64,000 nucleotides of DNA from Stenocarpella maydis (Eukaryota > Ascomycota > Sordariomycetes > Diaporthales > Diaporthaceae): assembly GCA_002270565.1 (NCBI GenBank), contig NQMI01000179.1, positions 1 to 64,000 on the forward strand. The letters are read 5' to 3'. The notes beneath the pieces were generated by a model. That model had not been told where the DNA came from. It saw only the letters and a program-made list of their open reading frames with translations, and searched no databases. Made by a program: the position numbers and the translations under genes. Positions 1 through 10,435 of the stretch are shown in pieces. Each line of letters opens with the position of its first letter. Position 1 is the first letter of the stretch.

Positions 1-199
1 ATAAGAATGAATATTAAAATATGTAAATCAGAAAAGAATTAAGGGACTAATTCTTAAGGAGAGAGATAAGGTCTATCTCTTTTACTAGAATATTAAAACT
101 AAGTAACCTAGTAAAAAGCTTAACTATAAGAAAATCAGCCCCTTTAAAATTTTAAGAAAACTTTTAGATACTAACTATAAACTCTTACTACCTAAGGGA

Positions 200-470
200 A
201 TAAAATAATACCTAGTTTTTTATATCTCACTCTTGGAACTAGCACCTAAGAATATAGAACTCAAAATATAGATTAAAATACTTAATGAATATAATAAGGA
301 ATATAAAGTGGAAAACATTATAGACTTAAGATAGTACTAAGGGATAATGGAGTACCTTATTAAGTGGAAAGGCTATAACTCTAGTAAAAACATATGGGAA
401 CCGGCCTAAAACTTGACCTACTATTATAATGAACTTAAAAAGTACCATATGTAGATTACTATGGAATAGT
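200..470 (+). pseudogene. chromodomain relic of chromovirus integrase
   Basis: In frame with the ATG-like triplet at 347 the sequence reads EYLIKWKGYNSSKNIWEP, a typical chromodomain core (LVKWKGY...NTWEP in chromovirus integrases). About 45 codons upstream, the same frame reads FYISLLELAPKN, matching the usual HVSLLEPAP block before the chromodomain. Immediately after WEPA comes a TAA where related elements carry an amino-acid codon, and further TAG/TAA codons interrupt the frame, so this is dead. In the family this domain targets integration to modified chromatin. Confidence 0.8.
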
Positions 471-785
471 CCTAGAAACTAGGAATGCAGCCTGAAAACC
501 CTATATATAATAAGCTATAATAAACCAATATTATAATAAAACTATATAATAAACCCCGGACTTTACGGCTGAAATAGGGAAAATAACTAATAAGAAACTA
601 ATTATAATGGGAATAACCAGAAGCTAGGATTAGTTAGACAACAGTCAAACAAGTTCCATTCCTAGTAATAAGAATTAGGCACTAAGACGAGCCACCTATA
701 GGCGCATTTCCTTCACTACCCTTATTACTAGTACCCATAAATTTAGACCAATTAGTACCATCACCTATTAGGAAACTCCAGTTAA

Positions 786-1060
786 AAACTCCCACTTTAC
801 CCTTAGAACGCAACCACGCCTCCTATACTACCATCCCACTAGCCTCCTCAGTAGAACTTTAGCAAATAACCTTAGCAGACTGCTTAGTAATCCACCTCTA
901 CTCTACTTTAGCCTCCTCCTTCTCTACCCGCTCTAACTCCTTTACATTATTAATGCCCTAATGAACTGTATGTATTATCTTCTCACACTATAACTGCTTC
1001 TGCTTATAAAGGCGCAGAATTCTTATATTCAGCTATTGGGCCTCCTCTTCTATAGCCTCC
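786..1060 (-). repeat. antisense coding-like segment, copy A
   Basis: Read on the minus strand this gives a Lys/Glu-rich coding-like stretch (for example VKELERVEKEEA) broken by TAG codons. The same segment with related codons recurs at about 3516-3690 (QVEELKHVEKEEA), also upstream of an LTR of the same family. Both copies therefore belong to the 3' internal region of the retroelement, or to something inserted in it before it was copied. I do not recognise the protein. Confidence 0.45.
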
Positions 1061-1435
1061 AGCTCTTCCTCCAATCAATAATATATTAGGGTAACCTTGT
1101 TTAACTAACTAGGAGTAAGACCTTAGACGTTATAGTTAGATAAATTAAGACGAATATAGGTCTAATAGCAAATGGATTCTAGATCTGCAACCTTATAGTC
1201 CTTAGCTAGATTATGCTCTTTATAATAAAATCAAGGCATAGGAATAATGCTGCCCTTTAAGGTAATAGTGAAAAGAAGGGCAGCCTTATGCTTAGCAATA
1301 GAAAAGGACTTTGCAGGATGAGATTTAGTAACCCTATCTAATATATTGAATTAAGAAGGAGTAAATAAGAATATAAATAAGCAAAAATAACTTATGGAAT
1401 ACTTTTAAGGATAAAAGAAGCAAGAAGAGAGATAG

Positions 1436-1877
1436 TATTATAGGCCAATACATATTAGCGGCTAACTACTGTAGAAGACAACCCCGTAGGTCGGAAGTAA
1501 CCCCAAAAGGAGCGCCCTACCTGATCTGATCAGCAATACTACCTTATTAGGGTTAGGGTTAGGGACCCACTACAATTGATGGAATCAGTATTGATTCCAT
1601 TAAGCAACACTTAATTAATAGGATTATCATTAATACTGTTGATAATGGATGAAGAGTTAGAATATATAAGGATATAGTTATCACCGTATTAGATAACTTT
1701 TATAGGATAGACTCTTTAGTTATTAATCTAAGTATTCAATCCCAACATTGGATAGCCTTATAGCTAGTTATCATTATTAGTTAATAATATTACTTAATAA
1801 CCGCCTAATAACGTATTCCAAATATAAACCCTTGATCTTTCAGGTTTAATGTACTCGGAAACCCTTTGATCATTACA
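1436..1877 (+). mobile_element. LTR copy 1 (3' LTR, RIP-mutated)
   Basis: About 440 bp, aligned to the better-preserved LTR at 2225-2689: related 5' end (TATTATAGGCC against TGTTATGAGCC), related last ~210 bp and the same terminus (CCTTTGATCATTACA). Differences are mainly C-to-T and G-to-A. The start TG has become TA. A purine-rich tract precedes it, so it is the 3' LTR of the element on its left. The flanking pentamers (GATAG and CGAAG) do not match, so no target duplication is visible. The middle carries three TTAGGG-like units (1548-1564) and an inverted repeat GGAATCA/TGATTCC. Confidence 0.75.
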
Positions 1878-1938
1878 CGAAGCTAACGACCTAATAATCT
1901 ATATAACTAACTATAATACTGCTTTAATTAATACCCTT

Positions 1939-3003
1939 ACGTATGAATTCCCTCAGGTATACCACCAACTATATATCTTCCATATTAATATAAATGTTAC
2001 CCTAAATATTAAGAAGAAGTGGAAGAAGCTGCTGGCAGTAGCGGGAGAAGAGGAGGATAAGAAAGAGGAGGAAGCTAATGAGGATTTAGAAGCAGAAGAC
2101 CCAGCAACAGCTGCGCTTAATGCGCTAGGGAGAAATAAGGCCATAATACCTGCCAAGGTCCCTAATTTAGAGGATATCCCCTATACCCGCCAAGCTCTAT
2201 TTAACCTCTTTAAGTTTATAGAATTGTTATGAGCCAACACACATTGGCGACTGACTACCGTAGAAAACACCCCTGACCTCGGCGGGGTAATCCCCAAGCC
2301 AGCCAAAACACCTGATGGGTCAGTGACGACCAGCCCCCACCAAGGGTTAGGGTCTGGCTCGCAACGCTCGATTGCGAGCCATGCGAGCCCGCTCGAAGGA
2401 TGAAGTATCGAGCCTCGTGCAATGGCTCGATGGCTCGGTATGCGAGTCTGCGAGCCACTGAAGAGTCGGAACATATATACACGATATGGTCATCACCATA
2501 GTAGATAGCTTTCATAGAACAGACTCTTTAGTCGTTAATCTAAGTATTCAATCCCGACATTGGATAGCCTCACAGCTAGTGATCATTGTCAGTCAACAAT
2601 ATTGCTCAACAACCGCCTAACAACGTATTCCGAACATAAACCCTTGATCTTTCAGGTTTAACGTACTCGGAAACCCTTTGATCATTACAAGAATACTCTA
2701 CTAATTATGAGATCTATAATACAGCTTGGTAGCACCTTTGAGAGAAGTTCTCAGATTAGGTAGCAATTATTAACTACCTTCAGACCTAGTACGTTAATAA
2801 AGGAGAGAATATTATCACTAAATGGGCTGGGCATAAGACCTATAAGATCCTTAACTTTAGCTTATATGTAATTTTATTAATAAAAGCTACCTACCGCAAA
2901 TTTAAGGTCTATCTTAGCTATAAGATAGGCAATATTCTCTACTTAATTAAGGCTATTAATAAGATAATTACGGATAGTTCTCATGCCCTATGCTTAAAAG
3001 AAG
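1939..3003 (+). pseudogene. dead ORF of unknown type, split by a solo LTR
   Basis: Two coding-like segments (about 1939-2224 and 2690-3003) join in the same frame if the LTR at 2225-2689 and one copy of its target duplication are removed. The first part is Lys/Glu-rich (KKWKKLLAVAGEEEDKKEEE) and then reads YTRQALFNLFKF. The second reads ITKWAGHKTYKILNF and has several TAG codons consistent with RIP of CAG or TGG. It probably belongs to another transposable element, but I cannot name the family. The frame ends near 3011 at a TAA after KEAC. Confidence 0.5.
2225..2689 (+). mobile_element. solo LTR with 5-bp target duplication
   Basis: A 465-bp element beginning TGTTATGAGCC and ending GATCATTACA, thus TG...CA. 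It is flanked on both sides by AGAAT (2220-2224 and 2690-2694), the 5-bp target duplication expected for a Ty3/gypsy integrase. No internal region remains, so it is a solo LTR left by LTR-LTR recombination. It is the least mutated copy of the family here. Its core is built from GGCTCG/CGAGCC words, including the stem GGCTCGCAA...TTGCGAGCC, preceded by AGGGTTAGGG. It interrupts an older dead ORF in frame. Confidence 0.88.
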
Positions 3004-3082
3004 CTTGTTAAAAAACCTTATTATTAGAGAAATTTAATGGGTAGAAGTAATTAGGCAAGCTTCTAACTTAAATCTTATAGGC

Positions 3083-3083
3083 N
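3083..3083. other. single N (assembly uncertainty)
   Basis: One ambiguous base lies exactly where the sequence switches from the dead ORF region to an LTR that starts in its middle. The jump probably marks a gap or misjoin between repeat copies rather than a true junction. Confidence 0.9.
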
Positions 3084-3429
3084 GGGGTTAGGGTCTGGCT
3101 CGCAACGCTCGATTGCGAGCCATGCGAGCCCGCTCGCAGGATGAAGCATCGAGCGTCGTGCGATGGCTCGATGGCTCAACATGCAAGCCTGCAAGCCACT
3201 AAAGAGTCGGAACATATATACGGACATGGTCATCACCACAGTAGATAGCTTTCATAGAACAGACTCTTCAGTCGTCAATCTAAGTATTCAATCCCAGTAT
3301 TAGATAGCCTCACAGCTAGTAATCATTATCAGTCAACAATATTGCTTAACAACCGCCTAATAACGTATTCTGAACATAATCCCTTGATCTTTCAGGTTTA
3401 ACGTACTCGGAAACCCTCTGATCATTACA
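3084..3429 (+). mobile_element. LTR copy 3, 5' part missing at the N
   Basis: From the base after the N the sequence matches the solo LTR from about 2342 onward (GGTTAGGGTCTGGCTCGC...) to the shared end GATCATTACA at 3429. The first ~117 bp of the LTR are absent. It carries the same GGCTCG-type core as the solo LTR, with moderate C-to-T changes. It is followed directly by 3' internal sequence of the same family. Confidence 0.75.
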
Positions 3430-4136
3430 GCGCACTCCCTTTACTGCTAATATTTAGAAACTTTTCCTAATTAATACTTGTATCTACTAATGAACTCTAA
3501 TTAAGGATATCTACTGCACCCTTAGAATGCAACCAAGCCTCCTGTGCTATCGGTCCCCCAGCCTCCTCTAAGGAACTCTAATGTACAGCCTTAGCAGATT
3601 GCTTGGCAACCCGCACACATTCATTCTCAGCCTCCTCCTTCTCTACATGCTTTAACTCCTCCACCTGTGAAAGACCATAATATATTGCGTGCTTCTGTTT
3701 TTCTGACCAGACCTGATCCTACTTTATTAAATAAGCTAGCTTAAGGTATATAGCCTCTATCTTATTATGAAGCCTCTAGTGCTACTTTATAATATTCTAA
3801 AGCTTGGTAGCAGATGGATTAAGAATATTATACCTTAAAAAATTCTAATAAATATACTTATAGTAATAACTAGAATGACATTTAGAAATCTAATAACTCT
3901 CCTTAAGACCCTGGGATTTACAAGAAGAATATGTGGGCATATTAATGCAGTTCTCCTTAATGGCCTATAGTAAAGTATAATGGTTTGTAGTTAACTTCAG
4001 GATACTAAACTTCTGGATATAAGACTGAATGATTCTGCCTAATATAATGAATTAGGAAGGTATAAATAATAATATGGATGAATTGAAATAACTTATGGAG
4101 CACTTTTAAGGATAAAAAAAGTAAGAAGGAAGATAG
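3430..4136 (+). mobile_element. 3' internal fragment of the same retroelement, copy B
   Basis: Related to about 640-1435: it contains the antisense coding-like segment (about 3516-3690), then a region ending in CTTATGGAGCACTTTTAAGG, which in copy A is CTTATGGAATACTTTTAAGG, and a purine-rich tract (about 4116-4136) right before an LTR. It lacks the chromodomain part. AT-rich and non-coding now. Confidence 0.65.
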
Positions 4137-4592
4137 TATTATAAGCTAAATATAAATAGCACCCTGGAAGACCCATTTAAGGATCCAGGCTCCTAGGGCG
4201 GACGCCACGGCATGACCCCGTAGGACCCCAAGACTAGCACCTTACTAGGGTTAGGATTAAGGAGAGCCCTAACCTAGCTTCAGTTAATTAGGATGAAGCT
4301 AATGAATCTAGAAGGGCGGCTTTAGTTGATTAGGATAAAGCTAATGAAGCTATCACTAGTTACAAATGAAGAGTCGGAATATATAAGGATATAGTTATTA
4401 CCACAGTAGATAGCTTCCATAGAACAGACTCTTCAGTTGTTAATTTAAGTATTTAATCCGTATTGGATAGCCTTATAGCTAGTGATTATTATCAGCCAAT
4501 AATATTGCTTAATAACCGCCTAATAATGTATTCCGAATATAAACCCTTGATCTTTCAGGTTTAATGCACTTGGAAACCCTCTGATCATTACA
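4137..4592 (+). mobile_element. LTR copy 4 (3' LTR, RIP-mutated)
   Basis: Starts TATTATAAGC after a polypurine tract and ends GATCATTACA at 4592. The last ~210 bp match the other LTRs with mostly C-to-T/G-to-A differences. The middle differs from copies 1-3: it contains an imperfect direct repeat of about 40 bp (AGTTAATTAGGATGAAGC and AGTTGATTAGGATAAAGC) and a stem GCTTCA...TGAAGC, again preceded by AGGGTTAGG. The flanking pentamers GATAG (4132-4136) and TATAG (4593-4597) differ at one base. Confidence 0.72.
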
Positions 4593-5286
4593 TATAGTAT
4601 ATTCTTTTGCTCTTATATAGCCCTTTCTATATGAAGTAGATTACCTTACTGATAAAAGGTATTATACTTTTAAGATGAGGTTTAATAATTTAAAAATGAT
4701 CATATGTTTTTTTTTACGAATATAAACTATATTTGTATTTTGTTTTTTTTTTAGGGTATTATGGGAGCCCTTGGAAATTCTGGTTATATAATATCTGGAT
4801 CTCAGAATGCAACTTGTGATAAACCACCTGTGACATGAAGTAGCACTCAACTTTATCGTCTCATTAGATGCGTCAAATGAGGTCAAATTAAGCTTCTGAT
4901 TTACGTCACATGACGCGAAATCACCCTTCGCAGTTACGTAATATAAACTCTCAGACGTCCTAGTGCTACGCATCCATCGCTTACAAGTGGCACAACGTGC
5001 ATCGGGGTACCGAGGTCTGAACGGCCCGGCTGCTAGTCGACGACGTTGTTTCGGGAGGGGGTATACAAGCGAATGCCGAACTTTCAGACTCGGTGATTGA
5101 GGATTGTTCCTCTTCCGCGTGCATCCCTAGCCTCTGTGCACGCATCAATGGCTGTCCGGAACGAGGCAGCATAAAGGGCTCAAGTCCCTCGGGTATGCCT
5201 TACAGGATATTGGAAGGTGGTAAGTATCAGCCCAACTCTCATTCTCCTCCCCTGATAGCGTTGGAGCATCTACCTCTCTACTCAGA
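4593..5286. other. boundary from repeats to gene space
   Basis: Base composition changes from AT-rich to balanced near 4780. No gene or further repeat is recognised. It presumably contains the promoter and leader of the AsnS-like gene. Confidence 0.5.
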
Positions 5287-7818
5287 ATGTGTGGCATCTC
5301 TGCTGTGGTTACCTTGCCCAGCCGGAGTCCAAGCGCCCAAAATGTGCCAGAGACGGCCAAGGACAGAATCGAGGATAGGCTGGGTAAGAGCCTAGACCTC
5401 TTGAGGCACCGGGGCCCCGATGCCCGTGGTTTCTGGGTTGACCCAACCAAGAGAGTGGGTAGGTCAATACCGGCTTTCAGTTCCCGTAGCAAGCCTCCCA
5501 AGTCGCTGATAATTGATGCTCCTCAGGTCTTGGGCACACCCGTCTTTCCATCATCGGCCTGTCGCCCGAGGGTAACCAGCCACTGCACGACGACCAGGGC
5601 CATGTGCACGCTGTTGTCAACGGGGAGATCTACGACCACGACCGGCTCCGCGATGAGCTCAGTCGATCCGGGTACAAATTCAAGGGCGAAAGTGACTCCG
5701 AGGTCGCCGTCGCCCTGTACCAGCGTCATGGGGCCCCTCAGTTCCTGGAGCACTGCCGGGGTGAGTTCGCCATGGTAATCTATGACGACCGTTCCGGCGA
5801 GGTCTGGGCGCTTCGTGACAGGATGGGAATCAAGCCTCTCTTTTGGACCATTTCCGGGAACGAGCTGCTCATTGCCTCGGAGATGAAGGCCTTCTTGCCC
5901 ATGGGTTGGAAGCCCGAGTGGGATGTTGAATCCATCGCCCTGGGGAGGCCGGGATATGGTCGTTGGACCCTTTTTAAAGGTGTCCAGAAGGTAGGCGAGG
6001 TCCTTGGAACATGTCCTGGAGTATATATTGAAGGGTGCTGTTTTAGGTGGAACCTGGTTGCTACATGAGAGTCACTCCGGACGCGACCATCACGCACTCA
6101 GCATACTGGGACCTGGACTATCCCAACAAGGTAAGAAGCAACTAGCACGACAGTAAGCGACCGGGACAGACAAGTCGCTGACGTGCATTGACACAGAACG
6201 AAGTGGACAACCGCACAATCGAGGACATGGTTAAACAGTTGCGAGAGGAGTTGATACAGTCCGTGCGGCTGAGGCTACGGGCAGACGTGCCGGTCGGCAT
6301 ATACCTGTCTGGCGGCCTTGATTCTTCCATGATCGCCGGAATCACGAAATACCTCATGGAAACAGAAGGTACTGCTCTAGGCAGTCAAAGCCCCACGGAT
6401 CGAATCACGGCCTTCACACTTGGGCTGAATAGCGACAGGGGGGATCAAGTATTCAACGAGTCCGGTAAGGTCATGTTCGACAAGATACTATCCGCTGAAT
6501 GCGGTCTTTTCTGTCTATGGTCCGTTCACTGATCCGCTGTGTATAGCCTTTGCCAGGAGGACAGCTCAAGCCCTAGGCGTCCGTCACATCGTGGTCGATG
6601 CCGACGAAGAAATGCTCGCCGGCAACCTCGAGGACACAGTTTGGCATTGTGAGTAAGTGGTCTCGTTTCCGGCGCGATGATATAGTTCCCGCGCACCATA
6701 CTAAAAGAAAAGAAATATAGGCAGTCTATAAGCATTGCCATGCCGGCTAAATTTGTGTTATCCAAGACCACCCGGGAACACGGCATCAGGGTGATTCTCA
6801 CGGGTGAGGGTGCCGACGAAGTGTTTGGCGGGTGCGTAGAAGGTTATTTAGGGTTTTGTAGTGTGCCCAGCTTACTGAAATCCAAAATAGGTATCCATGG
6901 TTCCTCCCTGATGCCCTACTGGAGCCTGATTCCATGAGGCCGGATGCAAGAGTCAACCAGGACCTTGGTGAACTATACGGAAAAGCCTGGGAACAGTTCG
7001 TCGTCATGTGGAGCCGCATGGCCAGCTCGAAATTGCCACTCTATATGCAGCAAGTCAGGCCTGAAACATGGCAGAGTCTGCACCACATCAAAACGCCACT
7101 TGCCCTGAGTAGTTTTCTGGGGATACCAGCGCTCGCCATTCAAGGCCAGACGGATTCCGATGCAGACAAGAGGATGCAGGCCGTGCTGGAAAGCCTCCCG
7201 CGGGGTGTCCGAGACAGGATCAGGAACGATTGGCATCCACTCAACTCGGCTCTCTATTACGCCACCAAGAGCTTTCTGGCAAACAGGGTCATCCCCCTCA
7301 ACGGCGACAGAACCGAGATGTCACACAGCATCGAGGGCCGTCCTCCGATCCTGGATCACAAGTTGGTTGAGCTCGCCAGCCGGCTGCCCCCGAGCGTGAA
7401 GCACGGCTACTTCCCGGAAGAAGCGGGCTTGCGGAGCGGCCATAGCTCCATGCGCCTTAACCTTGACGGCGAGGTGGCGGCCATGTTCCGGGAAAAATGG
7501 ATCTTGCGCGAGGCAGCCAGGCCCTTCATCTCTGAGGAAATCTACAGGCGCCCCAAACACGGCTTCATCGCCTCCAACAGATACCCTATAGGAGGACCGG
7601 TGCATAGATTAGTGACGCGCTTGGTCACGAAGGAGAATGTCAAAGCCCTTGGCTTCCTCGACTGGCCGCAGGTCGAGAAAAGCTTGGCGAATGCGTTTGG
7701 GGAAGGCGTAGTGGCCGAGGACTTTTCGAACGTCTTGGGAGTAGCATGCTGGGTTGTGTTGGCGCAGAGGTTTAGGGTCGCCACAGCCTCCTGGAATGAA
7801 AACGCCGTTGATGAGTAG
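5287..7818 (+). CDS. asparagine synthetase (glutamine-hydrolysing) family protein
   Basis: Spliced model of 710 aa with six introns at 5459-5526, 5991-6046, 6131-6196, 6465-6546, 6653-6720 and 6832-6890; all are GT-AG and the frame closes at TAG 7816-7818. The protein begins MCGI, so Cys2 can act as the N-terminal nucleophile of the class II glutaminase domain (about residues 1-200; RHRGPD, VVNGEIYD and RDRMGIKPLF are visible). The synthetase domain has the ATP-pyrophosphatase P-loop SGGLDSS (about 278-284) and GEGADEVFGGY (about 393-403). The family makes asparagine from aspartate, glutamine and ATP; fungal paralogues also amidate secondary metabolites. Length exceeds that of classical Asn1/2 (~570 aa), so a specialised paralogue is more likely than the housekeeping enzyme. 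It lies right beside the transposon block and upstream of a permease gene on the same strand. Confidence 0.9.
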
Positions 7819-10435
7819 CTTGCTGTATCCGGGCTCCATAACCTCGACCACTTTCACCACCACTCAAACCACCACCATTTCCAGAATCCCTATTTTCATA
7901 TATGAATCGTCAAATCAATCATTTGGTTGATCGAACTTATCAGGTCCTGGCTACTGCCGACCAGCGGCTACGTAATTGAACAGGTGTGCTTACCCTAGGG
8001 TATGGTCACGAAACTCGTCGAGCTCAGGAGATCCACATGGGATGCTGTCACGATATAACACTAGGATAGTATGAAGAGGGTGGCGTCACATTTCGCTCGT
8101 ATAGTATAATGATCCTTTCTCGCGACAGTTGATGGTCTACAATGTTCGAGCCTATACCATTTGCATAATTCTTCAGCTACCTTGTCTATATTTAAATTCC
8201 TGCAATCTGTGACAATTTCCTGGGTGGATGGAGCAAACTACCATGACGTGCAAGTCTATGCTTACACGTACTACCTCGCGCTCTACCCATCTGCTCCTTC
8301 AACTTGCACATCAACACCACACGACCACCCGCCCCAGTACCCAAGCAAAACCCAGAAAATACGGTACGAACAGGTACAGTCAACATCATAAGCTCGGCCG
8401 TAATTTCGAGTGGAGTTTAATATGGTATGTAGGCCTATGCACAGGTAGTCTGGTGTTCAGTCTCGTATTCACTGTTCTCGGGTTGAAGACTACCTGTTCC
8501 CTTCCAATGGCAAAGATTGAATAAGTTGCACCGACTGAATGGTTTATACATACCGACTAAGTACCTACCTAGGTAGGTAGGAAAACTGAAGGTGCCGAGT
8601 TGAAACACTCGGCACTTAAAGGTTGGTGTGCATCATTTTCTCCCCCTTTCCACCTCTTTGCACTACGGCCAGATCATTTTCCTGCCTCATTTATCCAATA
8701 CATTAACAAATCTGAAGGGAAACTACATTTGATTCCAATTTTCACCTATTTAGAACTCGACTCGTTTCAACATAAGCCTACTGAGATCATGTCCAACAAT
8801 CTCAGCGAGATCTGCCTTCATGACCGCATCGGGAGTCCTCACCCAGCTATTATTGTACCTCGTATAAACCTTACGGCAGAAGGCCCTGATGATTGTATGG
8901 TTGCTTACTGCAACCCCAATACCGTCCAAATCCAAAGCAGCAACCTCAGCGAACTGGGAATTGTCGGAAACACCGATGTCCTCCCTTGGTGGGAGTAGTG
9001 TGAAATTCCGAGCAGATTCAACGGCGATAAAGGTTCATTCATGAGTTGCGCCAAAGAAGAGGCTAAGACTAGGAGTACCTCGATGCTGCCTGGGGATTTG
9101 GTATCGACTACAGGGATAGAGAAAGAGACGTCGGGGTTGATTGGTAGTGGGACTGGCCTTGGTATTTGTTTCTCTGATGTGGGGTTTCTCTGTTTGAGCT
9201 TACTATAAGGTTGGATTCAGATTCCTTGTTACTTTTATGTTTGGAAGTGGAAATTCGGTGAGGCATGCAATTTGGATACTCACTTCAGACTTGGAGCGAC
9301 AAGTCTATGAGAACGTCCACCGGCATTCACTTTCCTTCGGCTAGAAATTCTAACCGCGGACTAGGTGGCGAATATTCAATTATAAGAAGGGTAACGGTTA
9401 TGGCCCATATTGCAACACACAGTCTTCCTGAAATCCATAGTGCAACCTGCCAGGAAGAATAAGCCGTGTAAAAAGAGAAATGGCAGCAGATTTCCCTATC
9501 CAAGGGATAGTATTCCAGGAACATAAACGGACATTATCCAGAGGATGATGCCTTCTTTTCATGAAATCCATCATGTCTACCTCGTAGTCAACCAATATTC
9601 ACCCCTCTGCCCGTACCTTCTCCTATGAAGGGTATGGTGATGGACCACAGGATATCAGAAATGGGGTGCTTCTCGTCATTGCGACCGCATTGGTGATGGT
9701 CACTATAGACACCGTCAGTCCACAAAAGGTTACGATCCGACGAAACATGTGAGGGACTACCTGGGGTGCCCCATAATCTACCTACAAGTACAAGGGCAGG
9801 TAAGTCGCGATGTATTCAGTGTCATATGCTAGAATACTTGGAGTTTGTCAGGCCAGATGGACACTGGCACGTGAATATACATATGTAGACTGACTGCATG
9901 GGCGAATGCAATACTACCGCAATAGACAGTATGCGGCCCCTTGACTCGACTGCCATTGCAGTATTCTTAAATAGAGGCTTGTTTTTCTTTTCCGAAAAAG
10001 AAAATAGACCAATGGAGTCCACTCTTCTTTAGCAACCAGTGACCCGAGAACCCTGCGGGCAAGGTTTGATTCTGCAGGCCTTCTTCTCCAGTAATTGATG
10101 CAGTCATCCTTGGCGACTACTAGTAAGGGGCTGTACTGCGGCGCTAATAATAATGCTTGTAGGTGAGCCCGGCACGGCCTATGATATCCTGATACGGATT
10201 ACGGCCGAGGATTCGCCACTCGCTTCTAATTGAGCAGTGGGTTTTGCCGCACCCAGCTACTCGGACAAAATTGTGGCCATGTCTCACCTCGTGCGGTCCG
10301 CCACCGACTTCATCCTTTCCGTCCTTCGGGATCTGCCCTTCTCCCATTCATCTGCAGCCGCCGGACGGCATCGAGGAGAGAGAGAGAGAGAGACGGCTGC
10401 CATAGCCTACTGACCCCCCGCTGCTCCCTCCGGCC
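7819..10435. other. intergenic, mostly empty
   Basis: No supported gene except a doubtful short ORF at 8789-8998. A small palindromic run (CCTACCTAGGTAGGTAGG, about 8563-8580) lies upstream of that ORF. A short GA microsatellite (about 10374-10393) lies in the leader of the permease gene. Confidence 0.6.
8789..8998 (+). CDS. possible small ORF, 69 aa
   Basis: An ATG-initiated ORF of 69 codons ending TAG. The product starts MSNNLSEICLHDRIG, has no signal peptide and no motif I recognise. Codon use looks coding-like but the length is within chance. NLSE occurs twice (near both ends). Could be a remnant or the last exon of something lost. Confidence 0.2.
   Translation: MSNNLSEICLHDRIGSPHPAIIVPRINLTAEGPDDCMVAYCNPNTVQIQSSNLSELGIVGNTDVLPWWE

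Larger units (their letters stand above)
1..1435 (+). mobile_element. RIP-degraded Ty3/gypsy chromovirus, 3' internal part
   Basis: AT-rich sequence with no intact ORF. It holds, in order, the end of a gypsy-type pol reading frame with a chromodomain (about 200-470), a stretch of unknown sequence that looks coding on the minus strand (about 786-1060), and a purine-rich tract at about 1413-1435 immediately before an LTR at 1436. That order (integrase/chromodomain, polypurine tract, 3' LTR) is the normal 3' end of a Ty3/gypsy element. The left end is cut by the window. A second, shorter copy of the same 3' region lies at 3430-4136. Frequent TAA/TAG codons where relatives would have CAA/CAG/TGG fit RIP. 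Confidence 0.75.

Noticed and set aside
1548..1564. Telomere end or interstitial telomere from TTAGGG units
   Set aside because: Only three units, and the motif occurs at the same place in all copies of the LTR, so it belongs to the element.
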